DNA of 21,859 bases, from the NCBI GenBank assembly GCA_021828245.1, contig JAKASC010000009.1:1-21859 (forward strand). Reading direction: 5' to 3'. The stretch comes from Acidobacteriota bacterium. GTDB taxonomy: Bacteria; Acidobacteriota; Terriglobia; UBA7540. The notes under the pieces are model-generated. The model worked only from the letters and a program-made list of their open reading frames with translations, made no database searches and was not told the origin of the DNA. Positions 8,495-15,234 of this stretch are shown here, piece by piece. The position numbers and the translations under genes were made by a program. How positions within the stretch are numbered: position 1 is the first letter of the stretch; every line of letters starts with the position of its first letter.

Positions 8495-9193
8495 ATGATT
8501 CCGATCCCGCTCAACGACCACATCCGTCGCCAGACGTTCTGGTACGTCACGCTGCTCTTGATTCTTGCCAACACTTACGTTTTTTTATTCGAGTTGTCGC
8601 TCGGCCGTCGCCTCAACCGCTTTATTAGGGTCAACGGTCTGGTTCCGGCCCTTTACACGGGACCCCACGCCGTGACGCCCACTCACCCCGTGGCGTTTTT
8701 CGGTCCCATGTTTACCTCGATGTTTTTGCACGCCGGTTGGCTCCATTTGATTGGCAACATGCTTTTCCTTTTCGTTTTTGGCCGGAGCGTTGAAGACCGT
8801 TACGGGCACGGCAACTTTCTGCTGATGTATTTCCTTTGCGGGATGGTGGCCGCTCTCTCGGACATCGTGATGAACCCCGGCTCACCGATCCCCACCATCG
8901 GCGCGAGCGGCGCCATTGCCGGCATTTTGGGAGCTTATTTGGTGAGTTTTCCCACGGCCCGCATCACCACGCTGATTCCGCTGCTGATTATTTTTTGGAC
9001 GGTCCAAATCCCCGCCATCCTCATTCTGGGCTATTGGTTTTTGATTCAATTTGTGACGGGATTTCAGATGCTCTCGATTGAGTCAGCCACGGGAGGCGGC
9101 GTGGCGTGGTGGGCGCACGTTGGCGGCTTTATTGCGGGGATGATTTTGGCGCTCATCTTTCCCAAGCGCCGTCGTCGCATGGTAGAAGTTTGA
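8495..9193 (+). CDS. Rhomboid family intramembrane serine protease
   Basis: Rhomboids cut transmembrane segments of client proteins within the inner membrane. The 232-residue protein has about six hydrophobic segments. The family marks are present in order: HAGWLHLIGNMLFLFVFG (79-96) including the oxyanion-hole asparagine (Asn88), the nucleophile motif GASGAIAG (Ser138) and the catalytic histidine in WWAHVGGFIAG (His208). The complete Ser/His dyad implies an active enzyme. The loop between segments one and two carries a PxxFTSMFLH motif common in this bacterial subgroup. The ATG at 8495 lacks a clear ribosome-binding site. It is a single-gene unit, divergent from glcD and convergent with the EamA gene, so context gives no hint of the client. 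Confidence 0.92.
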   Translation: MIPIPLNDHIRRQTFWYVTLLLILANTYVFLFELSLGRRLNRFIRVNGLVPALYTGPHAVTPTHPVAFFGPMFTSMFLHAGWLHLIGNMLFLFVFGRSVEDRYGHGNFLLMYFLCGMVAALSDIVMNPGSPIPTIGASGAIAGILGAYLVSFPTARITTLIPLLIIFWTVQIPAILILGYWFLIQFVTGFQMLSIESATGGGVAWWAHVGGFIAGMILALIFPKRRRRMVEV

Positions 9194-9270
9194 CCTCCCG
9201 GAAGACGGCCGCTTTGCCTGGTCGCGTCCAACCGAGGTGGGCATCGCGTGAGGTCTGCGCCGGGTTCGGC

Positions 9271-10245
9271 TCAAGCCCATAGCCGGAGCGTCTGCTTTTC
9301 CGCGGCCAGCGGTTTTTCTCCTTGCTCCCGTTCGGTCAGGTACACGCCCACGAGAATCAACGCTCCACCCGCGACGGTTTTAAGCGTCAACCTCTCCGCC
9401 AACAGCCAGACGGCCAGCCCGGTGGCGATGACCGGTTGCAAATAATTGAACGCCGCCACCCGGGAGGCGGAAAGGCCGTTCATGGAGTAAGCAAAGAGGA
9501 GATAGGGAACCACCGTGCCGAGCACAATCATAAAGGCCAGCGCCGCATAAGCCGTCGCGGGGGCGGCGGTCCATCGGGTTTTCCAGAGCGGAGCAACGGC
9601 CAACGGCAACATCATGACGGCGCCCAAGCCGAAGGTCAGGAAACTCAACGAGAGTTCATCCAAGTGCTCCGCCGCTTCCTTCATGAGGATGGTGTAATAG
9701 GAAAAGACCGCCGTGCCCGCGAGCAAAATCAAGTCCCCGACCCAACTCCCGTGGCTCGGGCCAGGCTCGCGCACGGCGGTCAGCACGCCGACGCCGGCGA
9801 AGGAAATCACAATGCCCGTGAGCTTGAGCGCCGTCATGGCTTCCAGGCGCATCATCCAGGCAAGGACCAGCACCATCACGGGCCCGAGCGCCACGATTAA
9901 GCCGGTGTGCGCCACGGAGCTTCGCGCCAGCCCGCCAATAAAAAATAATTGGTTCAGGGTAACGCCCGTGAGAGCGGTGACGCCGTAGAAGATCCACTCA
10001 CGGCGCGTGAGGCGAAGCGACGGGCGCGGTTGGCGAGCCAGATAGGCCATCGCATAAATGAGCGCCGCGCCCGCCACGCGGAGTTGCGCTAGCGCCACGG
10101 AGCTGAACCCTCGCAGGGCATATTTACCCGCCACCATGTTGGCCGCCCAAAAGGTGACGACCAACGTCATGGCGGCGTGCATCAGTCCGTGGCGATGGCG
10201 CGCCGCTTCCCGCCACGACGGCCGCGCCGGAGCGAGCTTATCCAA
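9271..10245 (-). CDS. EamA/DMT-family membrane transporter
   Basis: A 324-residue member of the drug/metabolite transporter superfamily with about ten transmembrane segments in two EamA repeats (roughly residues 22-150 and 170-300); typical relatives export amino acids or other small metabolites from the cell. The second repeat carries the usual NYLQPVIATGLAVWLLAERLT signature just after a G.S..RVAAF segment. The open frame extends upstream to 10284, but I place the start at a TTG (10245) because GGAGGG lies six bases upstream of it; this start overlaps the end of the OSBS/NSAR gene by eight bases, implying coupled translation. The substrate cannot be told from sequence; its operon partners suggest an amino acid or N-acyl amino acid. 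Confidence 0.85.
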   Translation of the reverse strand: MDKLAPARPSWREAARHRHGLMHAAMTLVVTFWAANMVAGKYALRGFSSVALAQLRVAGAALIYAMAYLARQPRPSLRLTRREWIFYGVTALTGVTLNQLFFIGGLARSSVAHTGLIVALGPVMVLVLAWMMRLEAMTALKLTGIVISFAGVGVLTAVREPGPSHGSWVGDLILLAGTAVFSYYTILMKEAAEHLDELSLSFLTFGLGAVMMLPLAVAPLWKTRWTAAPATAYAALAFMIVLGTVVPYLLFAYSMNGLSASRVAAFNYLQPVIATGLAVWLLAERLTLKTVAGGALILVGVYLTEREQGEKPLAAEKQTLRLWA

Positions 10246-11344
10246 AACTCTCCCTCCGCGCCGTGAGCGGCTCCATCCGTGCAAGATTGGGCGTGTAGCC
10301 GAGGCCGGGCGTTTCCGGCACGCGAATCGTTCCGTGCGCCGTCACTTCAACCTCCGGGTCAATGATGTCGCGGCTCCAGTAGCGGGCGCTGGCCGAGATG
10401 TCGCCGGGGAGGGTAAACCCCGGCAACGCGGATAGGGCCACGTTGTGGGCGCGCCCGATGCCCGATTCCAGCATGCCGCCGCACCAGACGGGGATGCTGT
10501 TGGCTTGGCAGAGGTCGTGCAGTCGCTTTGCCGAAGTGAACCCGCCGACGCGCCCCAGCTTGATGTTGATGATCCGGCACGCGCCTATCTCAATGGCTTT
10601 CCTTGCGTCGTCGGGGCTGTGGATGGATTCATCCAAGCAGAGGGGCGTCGCAAGCTCGCTCTGCAACCGAGCATGGTCGAGCAGGTCATCCCAACCGAGC
10701 GGCTGCTCGATCATCATCAGGTGGAAGCGGTCCAGGCGCTTCAGCCGCCCCACATCCGCCAACGTGTAAGCCGAGTTGGCATCCGCCATCAGCGGCAGGG
10801 AGGGAAATTTCGCCCGGATGCGCTCCATCACCTCCAGGTCCCATCCCGGTTTGATTTTCACCTTGATGCGCTGATATCCCGCGGCGCATTCCTTCTCAAT
10901 CTTCGCCAAGAGATCTTCCACCGAATTCTGGATTCCAATGGACACGCCGCAGGGAATCTCCGACCGCGTGCCGCCCACGAGCCGGGCGAGCGGCAGGCCC
11001 TTTTGCTGCGCTTCGATGTCCCAGAGCGCGTTTTCGAGCGCCGCTTTGGCCATGTTGTGGCCGCGCACCGGGCGAAAGCATTCCGCCACGTCCGACGGCG
11101 ATTCCCATTTCCGGTGAAGCGTCCAAGGGATGAGGAAGTCGCGCAGAATGTGCCAGGCGGTTTCCGGGGTCTCGTAGCTGTAAAAGGGTTTTTCGCCGCA
11201 CGTCACCTCGCCCCAGCCGGTGAGGCCCTCCGCCATCACCTGCACGAGAACGATGCGGCGCTCGGTTGTCCGGCCAAAGCTCGTCTCAAAGAAATGGACG
11301 AGCGGCATGTGAATTTCCCGGAGTTCGATTTTATCTATTCGCAT
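10238..11344 (-). CDS. menC: o-Succinylbenzoate synthase / N-succinylamino-acid racemase (enolase superfamily)
   Basis: This 368-residue enzyme belongs to the OSBS/NSAR branch of the enolase superfamily (muconate lactonising subgroup), where members dehydrate SHCHC to o-succinylbenzoate in menaquinone synthesis, racemise N-succinyl amino acids, or do both. The catalytic set is complete: the KVK pair (Lys161 and Lys163), metal ligands Asp188, Glu213 and Asp238, and the opposite base Lys262, with the conserved WCGGMLESGIGRAHN (287-301). Positions are nearly superimposable on the Amycolatopsis NSAR as I remember it. The N-terminal MRIDKIELREIHMPL aligns with that family's start, which supports the ATG at 11344 although GAGG sits almost against it. 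No other menaquinone gene is near, whereas a GNAT gene ends 15 bases upstream, so the racemase role is favoured. The symbol is used in the family sense. Confidence 0.9.
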   Translation of the reverse strand: MRIDKIELREIHMPLVHFFETSFGRTTERRIVLVQVMAEGLTGWGEVTCGEKPFYSYETPETAWHILRDFLIPWTLHRKWESPSDVAECFRPVRGHNMAKAALENALWDIEAQQKGLPLARLVGGTRSEIPCGVSIGIQNSVEDLLAKIEKECAAGYQRIKVKIKPGWDLEVMERIRAKFPSLPLMADANSAYTLADVGRLKRLDRFHLMMIEQPLGWDDLLDHARLQSELATPLCLDESIHSPDDARKAIEIGACRIINIKLGRVGGFTSAKRLHDLCQANSIPVWCGGMLESGIGRAHNVALSALPGFTLPGDISASARYWSRDIIDPEVEVTAHGTIRVPETPGLGYTPNLARMEPLTARRESFG

Positions 11345-11359
11345 TCCTCAACCGCGCGC

Positions 11360-12088
11360 TTAATCGAGCAAATAATAAGAGATTTCCGGCCCACGCCTGA
11401 ATCCGGTGATGACCAGCCGCTTGGCAAACCACCGCTGGAGTTCGCGGCGCACCTTCGCCTGCCACTCAATGAGTTGCTGGGGGTTGGAGTCGCCGAGCGC
11501 GTCCCAGTCGCTCGGAATTGCGACCTCGGCCGCCGGAGCTTTCTTGACCGCGCGCGCCAACCCGCCCGAGAGAACCCGCGCCACGCGCGCCGAATTCAAG
11601 TGCCATTGCGCGATCAAGCGGTCGGAAGGAAGCCCGAATTGGAATCGGCTTTCCACCCGACCGTAATAATCGGGAATGTATTGGCGCGAAATCGCTCCCA
11701 GGCGCTCCAGGTTGAAGAAGGCGTTTTTGGCGCGCAGCGGATCGAACGTCCACTCAATCAGATCAATCCCTTCTTTCAAGGCCAGCTTGCGCTGCGCGAG
11801 TTTCAGGCTGCGTCCCACGCCCTGATTCTCGTATCCCGATTTCACGCCCAGGGCGAGGGAGTGGAAATAGCGTCGCCGGCCGCGCCACGCCGGCATGGAG
11901 ACGACAAACCCCACCAGCTCGCCCGCCGGCGTAAAGGCGCCGAGGGTGCTTCCTCCGACCCGCGCCAAGTTGACCAGCAGCCTGACCGGATAAGCCTCGC
12001 GCTCCGAATAGCCCCAAATCTCCTGCTGCAAGCGGACGCAGGCCTCAAGCTCCTCCACGCTTTCGCATCCTCGAATCGAGTTCCTCAC
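11360..12088 (-). CDS. GNAT-family acyltransferase, predicted amino-acid N-succinyltransferase
   Basis: A 242-residue protein of the predicted GNAT group that often accompanies OSBS/NSAR enzymes. The acyl-CoA-binding loop is visible as NQGVGR (88-93) after a beta strand FHSLALGV (75-82), followed by a characteristic WTFDPLRAKNAFFNLERLG segment (113-131). In Geobacillus kaustophilus an NSAR-linked GNAT was described as succinylating D-amino acids with succinyl-CoA; I infer the same role here from family and neighbour, not from any residue that fixes the substrate. The GTG start (12088) overlaps the mazG stop by four bases (GTGA) and has AAGGAAGG three bases upstream, so it is translationally coupled to mazG. 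Confidence 0.85.
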   Translation of the reverse strand: MRNSIRGCESVEELEACVRLQQEIWGYSEREAYPVRLLVNLARVGGSTLGAFTPAGELVGFVVSMPAWRGRRRYFHSLALGVKSGYENQGVGRSLKLAQRKLALKEGIDLIEWTFDPLRAKNAFFNLERLGAISRQYIPDYYGRVESRFQFGLPSDRLIAQWHLNSARVARVLSGGLARAVKKAPAAEVAIPSDWDALGDSNPQQLIEWQAKVRRELQRWFAKRLVITGFRRGPEISYYLLD

Positions 12089-12978
12089 TCGCCTTCCTTC
12101 ACGGACTCCCAGAGCCGTTCCATCGCTTCAGAGCCGAGCTCTCGCAGGCCCCGACCGCGACGCGCCGCTTCGCGCTCCAGCGATTGAAATCGCCGCGTGA
12201 ATTTCCGATTCGCCGAGCGCAGACAACTCTCGGCGTCCGTCCCGACGTGCCGCGCCAGATTCGCCAAAGTGAACAGCAAATCGCCGATCTCCTCTTCCAC
12301 TCGCTTCTTGTCGGCCGGGGATTTGGCCAGCTCAGCTTCCAGTTCGGCGATTTCTTCGCGAGCCTTTTTGAGGACCTCGGATGACTGCTTCCAATCAAAT
12401 CCCGCCTGGGCGGCGCGGAGGCCGAGTTCTTGAGCCTGGAGCGTTGCAGGAAGCGCTGCCGGGATTCCGTCCAGAAGTGAAGCCTCGGCATGGCTCCCGC
12501 GCGGCCGCGCAAGTTCTTTTTCCTTCACGGCTGTCCAACTCGCCAGCGCCTCCGCGGGCGTCTTGGCGCGCTGGTCTCCAAACACGTGAGGATGCCGCCT
12601 GATGAGCTTGTCGCAGATGCGCTCAACGACATCATCAAAACCAAATCTCCCCTCCTCTTCGGCGAGGCGCGAATAAAAAACCACTTGAAAAAGCAAGTCC
12701 CCTAATTCGTCTTCAAATGCGTCAAAGTCGCGGCTATCGAGCGCATCAATGACCTCATAGGCTTCTTCCAGCAATAGACCTTTGACCGAATCATAATCCT
12801 GGGCACGATCCCACGGACACCCCTGCGGCCCTCGCAGATAAGCCGCAAGCTCAATCAGCCTTTGAATGGAGTTGCCGGCCAGCGTTGCCTTTCTTGGGCG
12901 CCGCCCCGCCGCGCTGCGGTCGGCATGGGGTTCAGCGCCCTCACCGTTCAGGACAAGTAATCTATCAAGTCTGCCCAA
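12085..12978 (-). CDS. mazG: Nucleoside triphosphate pyrophosphohydrolase MazG
   Basis: MazG hydrolyses nucleoside triphosphates to monophosphates and pyrophosphate, clearing aberrant nucleotides or tuning the stringent response in the cytoplasm. Two tandem MazG helical domains are visible. The first has GCPWD (53-57), EExxE (71-75) and ExxD (91-94) for Mg2+; the second has EEIAELEAEL and EEEIGDLLFTLANLARH. The reading frame stays open to 13407, but the upstream part is the antisense of dapD and is not protein-like. There is no ATG or GTG near the expected start. I used TTG at 12978 (297 residues); a CTG at 12882 would give 265 residues, closer to the E. coli length of about 263. It leads the mazG-GNAT-OSBS/NSAR-EamA run, with a four-base overlap to the GNAT gene. 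Confidence 0.9.
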   Translation of the reverse strand: MGRLDRLLVLNGEGAEPHADRSAAGRRPRKATLAGNSIQRLIELAAYLRGPQGCPWDRAQDYDSVKGLLLEEAYEVIDALDSRDFDAFEDELGDLLFQVVFYSRLAEEEGRFGFDDVVERICDKLIRRHPHVFGDQRAKTPAEALASWTAVKEKELARPRGSHAEASLLDGIPAALPATLQAQELGLRAAQAGFDWKQSSEVLKKAREEIAELEAELAKSPADKKRVEEEIGDLLFTLANLARHVGTDAESCLRSANRKFTRRFQSLEREAARRGRGLRELGSEAMERLWESVKEGE

Positions 12979-13120
12979 GCCCTGGCAACCGACGCCGCCC
13001 GGCGGGATTGCCTTGGCACATCGGCTTTCCGGCTGGCATTGAAATGCTTCAGCGAGAAAAGCAGGCGAGTGACGGCGGCCGCGCGCAACGGTTCGGTGCA
13101 AGGTGTGATAGATTCTCTGC

Positions 13121-13957
13121 ATGGAACTTGCGCATCGGATTGAGGAGCTTTTTGCCCGCCAAGGCCGCGAGTTTGGCGAAGAGTATTTTGCAGCCTTTGC
13201 GGAGTTGAAGGAAGCGCTGAATGACGGTCGCGTCCGCGCTGCTGAGCCTGACCCCACCTCGCCCACCGGTTGGCGAGTCCATAGCTGGGTGAAAAAGGGA
13301 TTGCTGTTGGGCTTCCGCATCGGGCGCCTTGTCGAATTTCCCGCCGACGGCTCGCAGTTCCGCGATAAGCATACGTTCCCACTCAAGAGGATTCCGCCAA
13401 CGCACAACGCGCGGGTGGTGCCGGGTGGGTCTTCGATCCGCGACGGCTGCTATATTGGCAAGGATGTGGTGGCTATGCCGCCGATGTACGTCAACGCCGG
13501 GGCCTACGTGGACGACGGCACGTTGATTGATTCCCACGCGCTCGTAGGCTCCTGCGCCCAGATTGGCAAGCGATGCCATCTCTCCGCCGGAGCGCAGATT
13601 GGCGGCGTGCTGGAACCCGTGGGGGCCTTGCCGGTGATTATTGAAGACGACGTTTTGGTGGGCGGCAATTGCGGCGTTTATGAAGGGGCCATCGTGCAGA
13701 AAGGAGCGGTTCTGGCAGCCGGAACCATCTTGACCGGCTCAACCCCGGTGTACGATCTGGTTCGTGAGCGAATCTACCGACGCGAGGGCGACCAACCCTT
13801 AATCATCCCGGCCGGCGCGGTGGTTGTCCCCGGCGCGCGCGCCATTCGGAACGGTCCGGGACAACAGCTTGGCCTTTCGCTTTACACGCCCGTCATCATC
13901 AAGTACCGCGACGAAAAGACCGATCAGGCTACGCGCCTTGAGGAATTGTTGCGTTAG
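13121..13957 (+). CDS. dapD: 2,3,4,5-Tetrahydropyridine-2,6-dicarboxylate N-succinyltransferase
   Basis: DapD transfers succinyl from succinyl-CoA to tetrahydrodipicolinate, the committing step of the succinylase branch of lysine and diaminopimelate synthesis; it is cytoplasmic and trimeric. The 278 residues align along their whole length with E. coli DapD: N-terminal helical domain, WVKKGLLLGFRI (about 56-67), then the left-handed beta-helix of hexapeptide repeats with VVAMPPMYVNAGAYVDDGTLID, VGSCAQIGK and GGVLEP, ending in SLYTPVIIKYRD. The ATG at 13121 has no Shine-Dalgarno sequence at normal distance; a TAGATT (13109-13114) six bases upstream of the ATG looks like a -10 box of a leaderless start. 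The gene stands alone, divergent from mazG and convergent with the lipoprotein gene. Confidence 0.95.
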   Translation: MELAHRIEELFARQGREFGEEYFAAFAELKEALNDGRVRAAEPDPTSPTGWRVHSWVKKGLLLGFRIGRLVEFPADGSQFRDKHTFPLKRIPPTHNARVVPGGSSIRDGCYIGKDVVAMPPMYVNAGAYVDDGTLIDSHALVGSCAQIGKRCHLSAGAQIGGVLEPVGALPVIIEDDVLVGGNCGVYEGAIVQKGAVLAAGTILTGSTPVYDLVRERIYRREGDQPLIIPAGAVVVPGARAIRNGPGQQLGLSLYTPVIIKYRDEKTDQATRLEELLR

Positions 13958-14061
13958 CCGTGGCCGATAATTTCCCCGCTCCGGTTCGCTTTCAAAGAAG
14001 GCTCGCCATTGACCGCGAAGTTGCGAGAAACGGTTCGCGCTGCCGCCCCGTCGCTGTGAGA

Positions 14062-14784
14062 TTAACCGCCTTGGCTGATCGTTAAAGACCGGCGAAGGGT
14101 AAAGCGAATTTCGGTTTCAGAAGGCAAATAGATATCCTTCTTGCCGGTCGCATAAGCGGTGGCCGTGCCCGCCCCGGCGCCGAGACCTGCGCCAATGGCG
14201 GCGCCTTTGCCATGACCCACCAGCGCGCCCAGCAGCGCTCCGCCTCCGGCCAACGCCCCAATCCACTTCACGTCGTGACCTTTATGCGAGGCACCGCGCC
14301 AGCCACGCTCGGAGGTGTAAAGGTTGTAGGTGGCGCCGTACACGCGCACCGAGGTCAGCTCAATCGCCAGTTCGGCGGGCGTTTCCAGATGGCCGGAGGG
14401 TCGGGCCGCAACGACCCTTCCGGTCACTTCGGCGCCTTGAGGAATCACCGTTTGGCCGCTCATGACGACCGGTTGGGCAACCGTGGCGCGAAACGTTTCG
14501 CCGCTTCGGCTAATCGCCGAGCCAAGGCTATCCACCAGCCGCACGACAATGGGCGAGCCGCTCGGCACCGTGTAGGAAATTACTTGTTGCGGCTGGTCAT
14601 AGGTCGTGCTCGCAGCAGCCTCCGAGGGATACGAGTTTGGATTTGAATTCGCGGAAGCTTCGGTTGAGTTGCTGGGCTGCTGGCTCTGCGATGAGGTCGA
14701 GGTCTTGGACGCGCTGTGACAGCCGGCAAGCGCGCCACACAGCATGACGATTGCGGTGGTCAGGAGATATCGCTTCGATTTCAT
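14062..14784 (-). CDS. Glycine-zipper lipoprotein of unknown function
   Basis: A 240-residue predicted lipoprotein. Residues 1-21 form a signal peptide ending in the lipobox LAGC with Cys22 as the lipidation site, and residue 23 is not Asp, so outer-membrane sorting is possible. Residues 23-65 are a Ser/Asn/Gln/Thr-rich linker. Residues 70-160 form a compact beta-rich domain (VPSGSPIVVRLVDSLGSAIS, then VVMSGQTVIPQGAEVTGRV), reminiscent of domains where a hydrophobic beta barrel exposes an 'IPQG' loop. Residues 175-207 are a glycine zipper (GALAGGGALLGALVG then GKGAAIGAGLGAGAG), which suggests membrane insertion or oligomer packing. ATG at 14784 has AAGGAGG five bases upstream. I believe similar proteins are common in Acidobacteriota, but I cannot assign a function. 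Confidence 0.8.
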   Translation of the reverse strand: MKSKRYLLTTAIVMLCGALAGCHSASKTSTSSQSQQPSNSTEASANSNPNSYPSEAAASTTYDQPQQVISYTVPSGSPIVVRLVDSLGSAISRSGETFRATVAQPVVMSGQTVIPQGAEVTGRVVAARPSGHLETPAELAIELTSVRVYGATYNLYTSERGWRGASHKGHDVKWIGALAGGGALLGALVGHGKGAAIGAGLGAGAGTATAYATGKKDIYLPSETEIRFTLRRSLTISQGG

Positions 14785-14870
14785 TCTGGCCTCCTTCGAT
14801 AGACGAGAACAACCAGAAGAGCAACCGTGATGCCATTTGGAAGCAAAGCTATCTTGTTTAAGTTCAATTG

Positions 14871-14899
14871 ATTAGATGTGGTGCTGGGCCGTGTGCCAA
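14871..14899 (-). promoter_or_regulatory. Sigma-70-type promoter for the lipoprotein gene
   Basis: On the minus strand TTGGCA (14894-14899), 17 bases, then TCTAAT (14871-14876); both boxes match consensus in five of six positions. Transcription would begin near 14864, about 80 bases before the lipoprotein ATG. Confidence 0.6.
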
Positions 14900-14913
14900 G
14901 GATTTGCCCTTGG
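14896..14913. promoter_or_regulatory. Inverted repeat over the lipoprotein promoter -35 box
   Basis: CCAAGG, six bases, CCTTGG is a perfect 6+6 inverted repeat whose left arm overlaps the -35 box of the lipoprotein promoter. It could be an operator, but six-base arms may also arise by chance. Confidence 0.3.
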
Positions 14914-14963
14914 GAGGAAGAGTAAAATTTTCATTTACGAGGGTTAGCGTTTCGCGTGGCACT

Positions 14964-15005
14964 GGCGTCCCGCCCGTGCAGGGACACGGCCAAGATGGCC
15001 GTGCC
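14964..15005 (-). repeat. Dispersed palindromic repeat, copy A
   Basis: Read on the minus strand, this 42-base element starts GGCACGGC and ends GGCGGGACGCC, with 31 bases from the start of the first to the start of the second. Its first part forms a perfect 7-bp hairpin, CACGGCC-AAGAT-GGCCGTG (14985-15003 on the plus strand). Outside it, GTGGCAC (14956-14962) and GTGCCAC (15001-15007) form a further possible outer stem. Copy B at 18670-18711 has the same ends and the same 31-base spacing. By hand count 33 of 42 positions agree. It resembles REP-type intergenic elements. Confidence 0.6.
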
Positions 15006-15019
15006 ACCAAAGAAAGGGG

Positions 15020-15049
15020 TTGACAACCGTCTTGGCGTCTTGCTAGATT
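15020..15049 (+). promoter_or_regulatory. Sigma-70-type promoter for the ilv operon
   Basis: TTGACA (15020-15025), 18 bases, then TAGATT (15044-15049). Transcription would start near 15056, inside the palindrome 15052-15069, leaving a leader of about 175 bases before ilvB. The perfect -35 box makes this the best promoter in the interval. Confidence 0.6.
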
Positions 15050-15051
15050 AT

Positions 15052-15069
15052 CTACCGACCGGTCGGTAG
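15052..15069. promoter_or_regulatory. Perfect 18-bp palindromic operator at the ilv transcription start
   Basis: CTACCGACCGGTCGGTAG reads identically on both strands. It begins three bases after the -10 box of the ilvB promoter and covers the likely start point. The length, symmetry and ACCGACCGGTCGGT core are typical of operators bound by TetR-family repressors. No TetR-type regulator is encoded in the window, so the partner is unknown. Confidence 0.6.
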
Positions 15070-15122
15070 CGAACTTAGGTCTTTATTTAGCGCGACCAGG
15101 CCGGCCAGTAGAAAATAGGTTC

Positions 15123-15182
15123 GTGACCGAGTGGATTCAGGTCGGAGGCCAGGCAAACGTGGACCAAGCGGGCACGGCGTAG
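15123..15182 (+). other. Possible 19-codon leader ORF upstream of ilvB
   Basis: A GTG-started frame of 19 codons (MTEWIQVGGQANVDQAGTA) ends in TAG at 15180-15182 inside the ilvB leader. It holds one Ile and two internal Val but no run of branched-chain codons, and no clear attenuator hairpin follows, so a classical ilv attenuator is poorly supported. Confidence 0.15.
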
Positions 15183-15198
15183 GGATCGGTTGAGGGAG

Positions 15199-15234
15199 AT
15201 GAAAGGAACGGTTCATTCGGAGGAGCGCCTATGA
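15199..15234 (+). CDS. Short upstream ORF overlapping the ilvB start
   Basis: An 11-codon frame (MKGTVHSEERL) begins at ATG 15199 just after GAGGGAG and ends in TGA at 15232-15234, overlapping the ilvB ATG (15231) by four bases (ATGA). Its seventh to tenth codons contain the ilvB ribosome-binding site GGAGGAG. It could couple or gate ilvB initiation, or be chance. No peptide function is suggested. Confidence 0.3.
   Translation: MKGTVHSEERL

Noticed and set aside
10445..12187. A 580-codon plus-strand frame antisense to the OSBS/NSAR and GNAT genes, and similar frames at 15213-17021 (minus) and 19365-21161 (minus).
   Set aside because: They lie exactly antisense to firmly identified genes, have low-complexity Arg/His/Pro-rich composition and match no family; such shadow frames are normal in GC-rich DNA.
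12979..13407. The 143-codon upstream extension of the mazG frame as a real N-terminal domain.
   Set aside because: Much of it is antisense to the dapD coding region, the sequence is not protein-like, and MazG proteins are normally about 260-300 residues.
13958..14061. Bidirectional terminator between the convergent dapD and lipoprotein genes.
   Set aside because: No stem of useful length with a T-run was found in either direction.
15123..15182. Classical ilv leader peptide attenuator.
   Set aside because: The short frame has no run of Ile/Val/Leu codons, and no hairpin followed by a T-run lies downstream.
15070..15230. T-box or ykkC/ppGpp-type riboswitch in the ilvB leader (CGTGGACCAAGCG and GCACGGCG looked faintly similar to parts of those motifs).
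   Set aside because: The T-box core and specifier stem and the paired ykkC elements could not be completed; the likeness is limited to short GC-rich words.
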